From: Comamonadaceae bacterium
Lineage (GTDB): Bacteria; Pseudomonadota; Gammaproteobacteria; Burkholderiales; Burkholderiaceae_C
Length of the DNA: 64,000 nucleotides
Assembly (NCBI GenBank): GCA_027483665.1
Contig: JAIXUC010000029.1
Location: 1 to 64,000 of the forward strand
Direction: 5' to 3'
This document shows, one piece after another, positions 49,405 through 57,876 of the stretch. Position 1 is the first letter of the stretch. Every line of letters starts with the position of its first letter. Under the pieces are notes generated by a model. It saw nothing but the letters and a program-made list of their open reading frames with translations, had not been told where the DNA came from and did no database searches. A program made the translations under genes and the position numbers.

Positions 49405-49497
49405 CCGCTGGGGGTGTTGCCAAGGCTGTTGTGGCCTGGGTGACTGAGAGAGTCCCTTCGAACCTGATTGAGGTAATCCTCGCGCAGGGAAGCAAAC
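49405..49497 (+). promoter_or_regulatory. TPP riboswitch (THI element)
   Basis: The conserved thi-box parts are in order: gctgggggtg at the 5' side, then CTGAGAGAGTCCCTTCG, AACCTGATTGAGGTAAT and CGCGCAGGGAAGCA. The closing P1 helix can form from gct (49407) and agc (49491). A TATACT at 49375-49380 is a candidate -10 box. About 80 bp separate the aptamer from the cytX start, with an ggagg ribosome site at 49568-49572 that the expression platform may mask. It should switch cytX-thiOSGE off when thiamin diphosphate is plentiful. Confidence 0.96.
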
Positions 49498-49578
49498 CGC
49501 AGGACTGAGGCGCTCTCATGCCTTGGTCGCAGAACCTGCGGTCGGCCCACCTGCCGTTCGTTCGCTTGGAGGCGATGA

Positions 49579-50913
49579 ATGGCCATGTCACCTGACCTTT
49601 CTTCCAACCCCGCAGCCCCTGCGCTGGTGCCCATTGCCCTGTCGGACCGCGTGTTCGGCTTTCACCACCATCTGGCCTTGTGGTTCAGCTTGGGCACGGG
49701 CTTGCTGGTCATACAAATCGGCGCTTACCTGGTGCCTGCTGTCGGCACGCGCGACGCTGCGCTGGCCATCGTCCTCGGCTCGGTGATCGGCGCCGGCCTT
49801 TTGGCTTGGACAGCGCGGTTGGGCTGCCGCACGGGCTTGTCCAGCGCGGGCCTGATGCAGGCCACCTACGGCAGCGCCTTTGCCCGGTTGCCGGTGCTGC
49901 TCAACATCGTGCAGCTCATTGGCTGGACTACTTTTGAGCTGGTGGTCATGCGCGATGGCACCTCGGCCATGCTGCGCCATGTGTTCGGTTGGGACTTGAG
50001 CGGTCTTTGGGGCGTGCTGGCCACCACGGTGTTGTGGGGCGCGGTGCTCACGGCGCTGATGACGGCCTCGATGCTCGGGCTGGTGCGCCGCTTCGTAGGG
50101 CGCTATGGCCTGCCGCTGGTGGCCGCGTCCTTGATCTGGCTGGCCTGGCAGTTCTGGCAACGCCTGCCAGATGGCGCGCAGGCGTTCTGGGACCGCCCGG
50201 GCAACGGCAGCATGGGCCTGTTTTCTGCGGTGGACTTGGTCATTGCGATGCCGGTTTCCTGGTTGCCGCTGGTGGCTGATTACGCGCGCTATGGCAAGAG
50301 CGGCGGCTCCACGATGCGCGGCACCTGGTTGGGTTACGCCCTGGCCAACACCGCCTGCTACGGCTTGGGCGTGCTGGTGGCCAGCACCGTGGCCCCTGGC
50401 ACCGACTTGGTCGCCGCTTTGCTGCTGGCCCAAGGCGGTTTGCTGGCGCTGGGTCTGATCTTGCTCGACGAAATGGACAACGCCTACGGCGACGCGCACA
50501 GCGCAGCGGTGTCGGCGCAAAGCCTGCAGCCGCGTTTCAGCTTGCGCCGCTGGGCCGTGCTGATGGCGCTGGTGTGTACCGCGCTGGCCGTGGTGTTGCC
50601 GATGCGCAGCCTGGAGCCCTTCATGCTGATGCTCAGCTCGGTGTTTGTGCCGCTGTACGGCGTCATTCTTGGGCGCTGGGCCTTGCGGGCGAACCGCGCC
50701 CAAGCTAGCGACGTGCAACTGCAGCCCGCGCTGCCCACCCGGGCGGTCGACTGGTCAGCTGCGGCCATCTGGTTGAGTGGCATTGCCTGCTTTCATGGGC
50801 TGGCGCAATGGGCGCCGGGCTGGGGCTCTGCCCTGCCCACGCTGGCGCTCACCTTCGCGTTGGCCTGGGCCACAGCACCAGCGCGAGCAGCCGCAGCGCC
50901 CGTTGGGACCTGA
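49579..50913 (+). CDS. cytX: Putative hydroxymethylpyrimidine transporter CytX (NCS1 family)
   Basis: This 444-residue membrane protein has about 12 helices. The NCS1-type opening is FGFHHHLALWFSLGTGLLVIQ and the segment NIVQLIGWTTFELVVMRDG follows. Start ATG 49579 has ggagg 7 bp upstream. The riboswitch in front and thi genes behind match CytX, proposed from comparative genomics to import the thiamin pyrimidine precursor. It is the second permease of this superfamily within 5 kb. It is 6 bp upstream of thiO. Confidence 0.88.
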   Translation: MAMSPDLSSNPAAPALVPIALSDRVFGFHHHLALWFSLGTGLLVIQIGAYLVPAVGTRDAALAIVLGSVIGAGLLAWTARLGCRTGLSSAGLMQATYGSAFARLPVLLNIVQLIGWTTFELVVMRDGTSAMLRHVFGWDLSGLWGVLATTVLWGAVLTALMTASMLGLVRRFVGRYGLPLVAASLIWLAWQFWQRLPDGAQAFWDRPGNGSMGLFSAVDLVIAMPVSWLPLVADYARYGKSGGSTMRGTWLGYALANTACYGLGVLVASTVAPGTDLVAALLLAQGGLLALGLILLDEMDNAYGDAHSAAVSAQSLQPRFSLRRWAVLMALVCTALAVVLPMRSLEPFMLMLSSVFVPLYGVILGRWALRANRAQASDVQLQPALPTRAVDWSAAAIWLSGIACFHGLAQWAPGWGSALPTLALTFALAWATAPARAAAAPVGT

Positions 50914-50919
50914 AGGTCC

Positions 50920-52017
50920 ATGAAGCGACCCGTGGTCATCTTGGGTGCCGGCTTGATGGGCCGGCTGTTGGCCTGCGCCCTGGCGCGAGCGGGCCACGCC
51001 GTGACCGTCTACGAGGCGCAAGGCGCAGACGCGCAGGGCTCTGCGGCGCGCGTGGCTGCGGCCATGTTGGCGCCGCTGGCCGAGTCTGCCGTGACCGAGT
51101 TGTCGGTGGTTCGCATGGGCCAGCACAGCTTGCGGCGCTGGCCCGAGTTGCTGGCCGAACTGTTGCCCGAACTGTTGCCCCCTGCGCCGCAGGAGCCGGT
51201 CTTTTTCCAACGCGCCGGCACGCTGGTGGTCTGGCATCGGCTGGATGCACCCGAGGCCCAGCGCTTCGAGCGGCAGTTGGCCCACACGGTGCAGCGCCTG
51301 CCCGATTTGCCTGCAGCGCAGCGCCTGGGTGCAGCAGAACTTGGCGCGCTGGAGCCGGCGCTCCAAGGCCGTTTCACGCAAGGGCTTTATCTGCCCGAAG
51401 AAGGCCAGCTCGACAACCGTGCCTTGCTGGTCGCCTTGGGCTACAGCATGCAACGCTTGGGCGTGGATGTGCACTGGGGCGAGCCGCGAACGCCCGAGTC
51501 GGTCGAGCCTGGGCCGCAGGGCTGGGTGTTCGACTGCCGCGGGCTGGGTGCGCGCGGCCAGTGGCCAGCCCTGCGTGGTGTACGCGGCGAAGTCATGCGC
51601 GTTCACGCGCCGGGTGTGGTGCTGCAGCGGCCCGTGCGCTTGCTGCACCCGCGCTACCCGCTGTACATCGCACCCAAGCCGGGTGACGTGTTCGTCATTG
51701 GGGCCACGGAAATCGAGTCCGATGATCTGTCGCCTGCCAGCGTGCAGTCGGCCCTCGAGTTGTTGGGCGCGGCCTACACCGTGCACCCTGGTTTTGCAGA
51801 AGGACGCATCGTCGAGATGGGCACGCAAGCCCGCCCGGCCCTGCCCGACAACCTGCCCGCGCTGCGCTGCACAGGCCCGCAGCGGGTGCAAGTCAATGGC
51901 CTGTACCGCCACGGTTTTTTGGTGGCACCAGCCGTGCTCGATGCGCTGCTGGCTTTGGTCGGCAGCGGCCGAACAGACGAGGCCGAGCGTTTAGGCCTAC
52001 GCTTGGAAGGTTTTTGA
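50920..52017 (+). CDS. thiO: Glycine oxidase-like FAD-dependent oxidoreductase ThiO
   Basis: ThiO oxidises glycine to the iminoglycine needed for thiazole synthesis in aerobes. The 365 residues begin with the dinucleotide fold PVVILGAGLMGRLLACALA and an acidic residue in VTVYEA. The DAO-family C-terminal segment includes GLYRHGFLVAPAV. Position between cytX and thiS supports the role. A duplicated LLAELLPELL stretch lies near residue 85. Confidence 0.88.
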   Translation: MKRPVVILGAGLMGRLLACALARAGHAVTVYEAQGADAQGSAARVAAAMLAPLAESAVTELSVVRMGQHSLRRWPELLAELLPELLPPAPQEPVFFQRAGTLVVWHRLDAPEAQRFERQLAHTVQRLPDLPAAQRLGAAELGALEPALQGRFTQGLYLPEEGQLDNRALLVALGYSMQRLGVDVHWGEPRTPESVEPGPQGWVFDCRGLGARGQWPALRGVRGEVMRVHAPGVVLQRPVRLLHPRYPLYIAPKPGDVFVIGATEIESDDLSPASVQSALELLGAAYTVHPGFAEGRIVEMGTQARPALPDNLPALRCTGPQRVQVNGLYRHGFLVAPAVLDALLALVGSGRTDEAERLGLRLEGF

Positions 52018-52058
52018 TGGCCCCCGCTCGGGAACACGACTCCCCAGGAACTCGCTCC

Positions 52059-52256
52059 ATGGACGTTTGGATCAATGACCAGCCACACGCCGTACCCGAC
52101 GGCGCCACGCTGGCCGATGCCCTGGCGCTGCTGCAGCCGCAAGCGCCCTTTGCAGTTGCCGTGAACCGCCAATTTGTGCCGCGCACGGCGCACGCGCAAC
52201 ACGCTTTGCAGCCAGGCGACCGCGTCGAGGTGGTGTCGCCCATCACCGGCGGCTGA
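52059..52256 (+). CDS. thiS: Sulfur carrier protein ThiS
   Basis: This 65-residue ubiquitin-like protein carries sulfur as a C-terminal thiocarboxylate for thiazole formation. It ends in the required Gly-Gly (VVSPITGG) and contains AVAVNRQFVPR. ATG 52059 (MDVWINDQ) is preferred; an earlier start at 52017 would add 14 non-family residues. It lies between thiO and thiG. Confidence 0.94.
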   Translation: MDVWINDQPHAVPDGATLADALALLQPQAPFAVAVNRQFVPRTAHAQHALQPGDRVEVVSPITGG

Positions 52257-52299
52257 GCCGCTGCCGCCAACCCAACCGCCGTTCTACGCAGCCATCCTC

Positions 52300-53166
52300 A
52301 TGAGCCAGTCGTCTTCAGCGTCCGACCGCAACGAGTCCGCCGAACCGAGCGATCCCTTGGTGCTTTACGGCCAAGTTTTCAGCAGCCGCTTGATGCTGGG
52401 CACCTCGCGTTACCCATCGCCGGCCGTTTTGGAGGCCGCCGTGCACCGCGCGCGCCCGGCCATGCTCACCGCGTCTTTGCGCCGACAAGCGGTGCCCGGC
52501 GTGGGAGGCACAGCACCGGCAGACAGCGGTGCAGAGTCTGGCGGGCTAGCCTTCTGGGGCTTGATGAAGCGCCTGGGTGTTCCGGTGTTGCCCAACACCG
52601 CCGGCTGCCGCCGCGTGGACGAGGTGCTGGCGGTGGCCGCCATGGCGCGCGAGGTCTTTGCCACCGACTGGATCAAGCTGGAATTGATTGGTGACGATTA
52701 CAGCCTGGCACCCGACACGCAGAACCTGGTGCAAGCCGCAGAAAACCTCATTCGCGACGGCTTCAAGGTGCTCCCGTACTGCACCGAAGACCTGGTCTTG
52801 TGCGAGCGCTTGGTGGACGTGGGTTGCCAGGCCGTCATGCCATGGGCTGCGCCCATCGGTACGGGGCGCGGCCCGCAAAACCCGCACGGCTTGCGGCTGC
52901 TGCGTGAACGCTTGGCCGTGCCTTTGATCGTCGATGCGGGCTTGGGTTTGCCGTCCCACGCGTGTCAGGTCTTGGAGTGGGGCTACGACGCGGTGCTGCT
53001 CAACACGGCCGTGGCCTTGGCGCAGGACCCGGTTGCCATGGCCGGTGCTTTTGCCGATGCGGTGCAAGCCGGTCGCAGCGCCTGGCGGGCTGGCGCCATG
53101 GCACCGCAAGACAACGCCCAAGCGAGCACGCCGGTGTTGGGCACACCGTTTTGGCACCAGACATGA
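52300..53166 (+). CDS. thiG: Thiazole synthase ThiG
   Basis: ThiG condenses deoxyxylulose 5-phosphate, iminoglycine and ThiS-borne sulfur to the thiazole phosphate. The 288 residues carry the Schiff-base lysine K126 (WIKLELIGD), LMLGTSRYPSP, NTAGCRRVDE and the phosphate site VMPWAAPIGTGRGPQNP. The N-terminus has about 20 extra Ser-rich residues. The stop overlaps the thiE start in ATGA. Confidence 0.96.
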   Translation: MSQSSSASDRNESAEPSDPLVLYGQVFSSRLMLGTSRYPSPAVLEAAVHRARPAMLTASLRRQAVPGVGGTAPADSGAESGGLAFWGLMKRLGVPVLPNTAGCRRVDEVLAVAAMAREVFATDWIKLELIGDDYSLAPDTQNLVQAAENLIRDGFKVLPYCTEDLVLCERLVDVGCQAVMPWAAPIGTGRGPQNPHGLRLLRERLAVPLIVDAGLGLPSHACQVLEWGYDAVLLNTAVALAQDPVAMAGAFADAVQAGRSAWRAGAMAPQDNAQASTPVLGTPFWHQT

Positions 53167-54161
53167 CAGATGCCAACTTGGCTGTAGAGGACGGCGCAGC
53201 AGCCTGGGCCGACGCCATTGTCAATGCGCACCGTGACTTGGCCCTGCCGCTCTCAGAGGGTGCGTCCGATGCGCTGCCCTTGCCTGCCACGCTTTCAAAT
53301 GGGGCGCTGGCTGAACAAGCCCGGCTTGCAGGCCACAGCGCTGCCCTGCGTTTGGGCTTTGTGCCGGTGGATGCAGCCTGCGTCGCTCAGGCTTGGGGCC
53401 TTCAGACCGCGCGCACTGGCCAATTCAACCCAGCGCATTGGCCAGACGAGCCGGCTGACTTTGGCCTGCCCGAGCCACAGACCCAGGCACCAGCCTCTAA
53501 GGACTCGGCTGATGCCCACGCCCGGGCCTTCGCACCTTGCCCGCATGCCCTGGGCCTGTACGCCGTGCTGCCCGACGCCCAGTGGGTGGGGCGCATGGCC
53601 CGCGCGGGTGTCCCCACGGTACAACTGCGCTTCAAGTCCACCGATGCGCAGGCCATCGAGCGAGAAGTGCGCGCGGCTGTGGCAGCCGTGCAGGGTACGG
53701 GCGCGCTGCTGTTCATCAACGACCACTGGCAGGCCGCCATCGACGCCGGTGCCTACGGCGTTCACCTGGGGCAGGAGGACTTGAGCGTAGCGGGCCAGCA
53801 CGCCTTGGCCGCTGTCCGGGCGGCCGGCTTGCGCCTGGGCCTGAGCACCCATGGCTACGCCGAGATGCTGCGCGCCCAAGCACACAGGCCCAGCTACACG
53901 GCGCTGGGCGCGGTGTACGCCACCACGCTCAAGCGCATGGCCACAGCGCCGCAGGGTCCGGGTCGGTTGGCTGCCTATGCGCGCCTGCTGCGCGGGCAGC
54001 CACTGGTGGCGATTGGCGGCATCGATTGGGCGCGGCTGCCTGAGGTGCTGTCCAGCGGGGTGGGTTCGGTCGCCGTGGTGCGGGCCTTGATTGCAGCACC
54101 CGACCCCGAGGCTGAAGTCAAGCGCTGGATGAACGCCATCGGCCCGGCTGGACTGTCATAA
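53163..54161 (+). CDS. thiE: Thiamin-phosphate synthase ThiE with N-terminal extension
   Basis: ThiE joins the pyrimidine and thiazole moieties to thiamin phosphate. The catalytic barrel occupies about residues 127-330: VPTVQLRFK, LLFINDHWQ, GVHLGQEDL, LGLSTHG, ALGAVYATTLKR, VAIGGI and GVGSVAVV. The first 126 residues, with TGQFNPAHWPDEPADFGLP near 85-103, are not in minimal ThiE (about 210). I recall similarly long ThiE proteins in other Burkholderiales, so the extension is probably a lineage trait of unknown function. It is the last gene of the operon; no thiC or thiD is in the window. Confidence 0.92.
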   Translation: MTDANLAVEDGAAAWADAIVNAHRDLALPLSEGASDALPLPATLSNGALAEQARLAGHSAALRLGFVPVDAACVAQAWGLQTARTGQFNPAHWPDEPADFGLPEPQTQAPASKDSADAHARAFAPCPHALGLYAVLPDAQWVGRMARAGVPTVQLRFKSTDAQAIEREVRAAVAAVQGTGALLFINDHWQAAIDAGAYGVHLGQEDLSVAGQHALAAVRAAGLRLGLSTHGYAEMLRAQAHRPSYTALGAVYATTLKRMATAPQGPGRLAAYARLLRGQPLVAIGGIDWARLPEVLSSGVGSVAVVRALIAAPDPEAEVKRWMNAIGPAGLS

Positions 54162-54245
54162 GCCCTGGCGGACACCCCAATCAGCGGACGTTTCGGTGCA
54201 CGTGTCGGTGCACTGCTGCACCCAAGCAGCGGCGCACAATGGTTC

Positions 54246-54572
54246 ATGCTTTACCGTTTCACCTCCCGCGAAACCGCTGATGTCTTGATGTTGGATACGC
54301 ACGCGCACAGGCTGCTGGAGATCATCGGGCGGCCACCTGGGCCCACCGGCATCATCGTCTGGACCTCCATGGCTCTGGCCATGCAGCGCTTGCAGCAGGC
54401 CATACAAGCCGATGAGGCGCTGGCGGCACAAACCGACGCGACAAAAGAAAAGGCCCGGGAAGAACCCGAGCCTTCTGAGAACCCCGTCAGCCTGCGTCAG
54501 CGCGCCGCGCCCTTGTTGGCGATGATGGAGCGTTGCCAAGCAGCGCAGCGCGACATCGTCTGGGGCGTGTAG
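54246..54572 (+). CDS. DUF1840 family protein
   Basis: The 108 residues start MLYRFTSRETADVLML and end MERCQAAQRDIVWGV, both DUF1840 traits. The central third is charged, probably a disordered linker. Function is unknown. Its coding sequence holds a hairpin that looks like the terminator of the convergent gene on the other strand. Confidence 0.85.
   Translation: MLYRFTSRETADVLMLDTHAHRLLEIIGRPPGPTGIIVWTSMALAMQRLQQAIQADEALAAQTDATKEKAREEPEPSENPVSLRQRAAPLLAMMERCQAAQRDIVWGV
54442..54474 (-). terminator. Terminator for the minus-strand receptor gene, embedded in the DUF1840 coding region
   Basis: On the minus strand AAGGCTCGGG-TTCTT-CCCGGGCCTT forms a 10-bp stem with one mismatch, followed by TTCTTTTG. 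It lies about 130 bp past the receptor stop (54602). The T tract exists only in the minus direction. Confidence 0.65.
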
Positions 54573-54601
54573 CGCCTTGCAGCCGAAATGAGTTGGCGCG
54601 A

Positions 54602-55582
54602 TCAGTCTGCGTACTGACCAGCCTTGTCCACCACAGCCTTCAGCTTGATGATCTCTGCGGCCACGAACTTCTTGTGTTCAGCTGGTTCGACGCGGCGGTC
54701 GGTCACCACCAGAGCACCCAAGCCTTCTTGCTTCTTGATGAACTCAGGATCTTTCAGTGCGGCTTTCAGGGCGGTGTTGAGCGTGGCCAAGATGGGCGCT
54801 GGCGTGCCCTTGGGGGCGTACAGGCCGTGCCAGACGGTGAGATCGAACCCCTTCAGGCCCATTTCGTTGAGGGTGGGGTAGTCTTTCAGCAGCTTGTGGC
54901 CAGACAGTGGTTTGGCCGTGGTCACAGCGAAGGCCTTGACGCGACCCGATTCGATTTGCCCGGTGGTGTTGGTGGTCTGGTCACACATCACGTCGACTTG
55001 GCCGCCGATCAGCGCCGTCATGGCCGGGCCTGTGCCACCAAAAGGAATGGTCGTCATGGCTTCGTTGGCCTTCACAGCCGACTGCCACATCAGGCCGCAC
55101 AGGTGAGAAGCTGAGCCCAGCCCGGCGTGCGCCAAGTTCAGCTTGCCTGCGTTGGCGCGGATGTAGTTTTCGAAGTCGCGGTAAGTGTTGGCAGGCAACT
55201 GGGGCTTGCCGATCAGGGTCATGGGTACTTCGTTGACCATGCCCAGGTATTCGAAGTCTTCCAGTGGGTTGTACTGGAGCTTGCGGTAGAGCGCCGGGGT
55301 GGCGGCCATGCCGATGTGGAACAACAGCAGGGTGTGGCCATCGGGGGCGGCGCGCGCCACCTTCGTAGCACCGATGGTGCCGCCAGCACCGGCTGCGTTT
55401 TCCACCACGAAGTTCGAGTTGGGTACGAGCTTGCGCATGGTTTCTGCCAAGTCGCGCGCCACGCGGTCGGTGGGGCCACCTGCAGCGAAGGGCACCACGA
55501 TGGAGATGGGCTTGGTGGGGTAGCTCTGGGCTTGGGCAGCAAAGGCTGCAACAACTGCCGTCGCGATGATCAGACGTTTCAT
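54602..55582 (-). CDS. Tripartite tricarboxylate transporter substrate-binding protein (Bug/TctC family)
   Basis: The 326-residue periplasmic receptor starts MKRLIIATAVV (ATG 55580-55582) with a signal peptide ending AAQAQS. Family motifs YPTKPISIVVPFAAGGPTDR, GAGGTIGATKVARA and HGLYAPKGTP are present. Bug receptors are hugely expanded in Burkholderiales and bind carboxylates and other small molecules; no TctA/TctB membrane genes are nearby, so this is an orphan. It is 101 bp downstream of a ligase-like gene in the same direction. Confidence 0.93.
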   Translation of the reverse strand: MKRLIIATAVVAAFAAQAQSYPTKPISIVVPFAAGGPTDRVARDLAETMRKLVPNSNFVVENAAGAGGTIGATKVARAAPDGHTLLLFHIGMAATPALYRKLQYNPLEDFEYLGMVNEVPMTLIGKPQLPANTYRDFENYIRANAGKLNLAHAGLGSASHLCGLMWQSAVKANEAMTTIPFGGTGPAMTALIGGQVDVMCDQTTNTTGQIESGRVKAFAVTTAKPLSGHKLLKDYPTLNEMGLKGFDLTVWHGLYAPKGTPAPILATLNTALKAALKDPEFIKKQEGLGALVVTDRRVEPAEHKKFVAAEIIKLKAVVDKAGQYAD

Positions 55583-55683
55583 GGAGTCTCCTGGGTTTGG
55601 ACGAGGCATCCTAAGTCGGGCCTTTTGCCGGCCCATCGTGGGAAGTACGTAAGGGCAATCACGGGGCGCAGACCTGCGCCCAA

Positions 55684-56964
55684 TTACTGGTAGGTGCGCG
55701 CGTCTTCAATGACTTTGCCATCGTTGGGCAAGCTGCCTGCAGGCACACACTGCACTTCACCGCGCAACTTCGTCACGTCGCGAATGGCCTCTGCGATGCG
55801 TTCGTTCAGGCCCTCGGGTACAGCGCTCGGTTCGCCTGCCACTTCGACGTGCAGCGTCATGCGGTCGTTGGCCATTTCGCCCTGCACCACCAAGCGCGCA
55901 CGCCCGACTTCTGAGAATCGGCGCGTGATGTCGTGCACTTGAGAGGGGTGAATGAACATGCCACGCACTTTGGTGGTTTGGTCGGCGCGGCCCAGCCAGC
56001 CGCGAATGCGCAGGTTGGTGCGACCGGTGGGGCAAGGCCCCGGCAGCACAGCAGACAGGTCGCCCGTACCAAAGCGCACCAGCGGGTAGTCGGGGCTGAA
56101 GCTGGTCACCACGACCTCGCCCACTTCACCGTCGGGCACGGGCTCTTGAGTGCCGGGCCGCACGATCTCCAGCAGCACGCCTTCATCGACCACCAAGCCT
56201 TGGCGGGCCTCGGTCTCATAAGCGATCAGCCCCAGGTCAGCACTGGCGTAGCACTGGTAGGCGGCCACACCCCGCTCGGCCAGCCAGTCGCGCAGGCTGG
56301 GTGGGCAGGCTTCGCCCGAGACCAGCGCGCGGCGCAAGCTGGGCAAAGCCACGCCCATCTCCGCCGCTTTGTCCAAGATGAGCTTCAAGAAACTGGGCGT
56401 TCCGGTGTAGCCCGCAGGCCGCAACTCGGCCATGGCCTGCACCTGCTGCTCGGTCTGCCCGGTGCCACCGGCAAACACCGTGCAGCCGAGCGCGTGCGCA
56501 CCGGTTTCCATCATGGAGCCAGCAGGCACGAAGTGGTAGGAGAAGCAGTTGTGCACCAAATCGCCAGAACGAAAGCCCGCAGCGAACAAGGCACGGGCCA
56601 TGCGCCAGTAGTCGGGCGCTCGGCCTTCGGGTTCGTAAATCGGGCCTGGACTTGCAAACAAGCGCGGCATGTGCGGGCCAAATCGGTGTGTGGCAAAGCC
56701 GCCGAAGGGGTCCAGTGGGTGGTCACTTGGAAGGCTCTCCGTGCGCAGGCGCTTTTGGCGTTCGTGCAATTCGGCCTTGCGCGTCACGGGCAGGCGCGCC
56801 AGTGCCGCGCGGCTGGTGACCTGCTGAGCGTCCACACCCTGAAGACGCTCGCCCAGCGCCGCCGTGGTTTGGGCCCTTTGCACCTGTTGCGGCAGTGCCG
56901 CGAACAGTGCCGCTTCTCGTTGCGCGGTGCTGCGCGTCTCCAGGCTGTCGTAGTGATCGCTCAT
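55684..56964 (-). CDS. Phenylacetate-CoA ligase-like adenylate-forming protein
   Basis: The 426 residues fit the PaaK branch of AMP-forming CoA ligases: GCTVFAGGTGQTEQQ, TGTPSFLKLILDKA, YASADLGLIAYET, PLVRFGTGDLSAVL, GWLGRADQTTKVRGMFIHP and a final lysine in GSLPNDGKVIED. The usual SSGTTGKP phosphate loop is replaced near residue 105 by FASPGPIYEP, as in a subgroup of atypical family members. The substrate is unknown, perhaps an aromatic or carboxylic acid imported via the adjacent receptor. Confidence 0.85.
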   Translation of the reverse strand: MSDHYDSLETRSTAQREAALFAALPQQVQRAQTTAALGERLQGVDAQQVTSRAALARLPVTRKAELHERQKRLRTESLPSDHPLDPFGGFATHRFGPHMPRLFASPGPIYEPEGRAPDYWRMARALFAAGFRSGDLVHNCFSYHFVPAGSMMETGAHALGCTVFAGGTGQTEQQVQAMAELRPAGYTGTPSFLKLILDKAAEMGVALPSLRRALVSGEACPPSLRDWLAERGVAAYQCYASADLGLIAYETEARQGLVVDEGVLLEIVRPGTQEPVPDGEVGEVVVTSFSPDYPLVRFGTGDLSAVLPGPCPTGRTNLRIRGWLGRADQTTKVRGMFIHPSQVHDITRRFSEVGRARLVVQGEMANDRMTLHVEVAGEPSAVPEGLNERIAEAIRDVTKLRGEVQCVPAGSLPNDGKVIEDARTYQ

Positions 56965-57059
56965 GCCGTCTCCTTCGGGTCAACCGACTTTACCCGGCCC
57001 CGCCCCACGATCGCGCTCCTTAATCCCGCTCCACGATCCCGCGCCTAAACTCGCGCGCC

Positions 57060-57860
57060 ATGCCTGCGCCGCCACAGCCACCGTCTGCGCTCCCAGCGCC
57101 ATCCTCCGGCACCAGCCGCCTAAACAAGCGCATGGCCGAACTGGGCATGTGCTCGCGGCGCGAGGCTGATGAGTGGATCGAGCGCGGTTGGGTGCGCGTT
57201 GATGGTGAGCTGGCCCGCACCGGCATGCAAGTGGCGCCCGAATCCCGCATCACGGTGGACAAGCGGGCTCAGGGCGAGCAAGCCCAGCGTGTGACTTTTG
57301 TGCTGCACAAGCCCATGGGCTATGTGAGTGCCCAGGCCGAAGACGGCCACCCGCCAGCGGTGACGCTGATCGGCCCACGCACCCATTGGCGCGATGACCC
57401 CAGCCGTCAGCGCTTCGAGCCAGCCCAGCTGCGTGGCTTGGCACCTGCTGGCCGGCTCGACATCGACTCCGTGGGCCTGCTGGTGCTGACTCAAGACGGC
57501 CGTGTGGCGCGCCAGCTCATCGGCGAAGACAGCGAGGTCGACAAGGAATACCTGGTGCGCGTGCGGCTAGGCTCTGTGGTGCAAGACGTGCGCGCCGCCG
57601 TGCCCCCCGCTGCCTTGCAGCGCTTGCGCCATGGCCTGAGCCTCGACGGCCAGCCGCTCAAGCCCGCCGTGGTGGAGTGGGAGAACCCGGAACAACTGCG
57701 TTTCGTGTTGCGCGAAGGCAAAAAGCGGCAGATCCGCCGCATGTGCGAGGCGGTGGGCCTGCAGGTGACCGGGCTCAAGCGCATTCGCATCGGGCGCGTC
57801 GCCTTGGGTCATTTGCCTGTGGGCCAGTGGCGTTATCTGGGCGGTCACGAGCGGTTTTGA
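57060..57860 (+). CDS. RsuA/RluB/RluE/RluF-family rRNA pseudouridine synthase
   Basis: The 266 residues contain an N-terminal S4 RNA-binding domain (SRLNKRMAELGMCSRREAD) and the catalytic aspartate in GRLDIDSVGLLVLT. C-terminal REGKKRQIRRMCEAVG follows. It resembles RluF (23S U2604) more than RluB but the specific site cannot be set from sequence alone. It diverges from the ligase-like gene. Confidence 0.9.
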   Translation: MPAPPQPPSALPAPSSGTSRLNKRMAELGMCSRREADEWIERGWVRVDGELARTGMQVAPESRITVDKRAQGEQAQRVTFVLHKPMGYVSAQAEDGHPPAVTLIGPRTHWRDDPSRQRFEPAQLRGLAPAGRLDIDSVGLLVLTQDGRVARQLIGEDSEVDKEYLVRVRLGSVVQDVRAAVPPAALQRLRHGLSLDGQPLKPAVVEWENPEQLRFVLREGKKRQIRRMCEAVGLQVTGLKRIRIGRVALGHLPVGQWRYLGGHERF

Positions 57861-57876
57861 GGGGCTTGCCCCGGGC

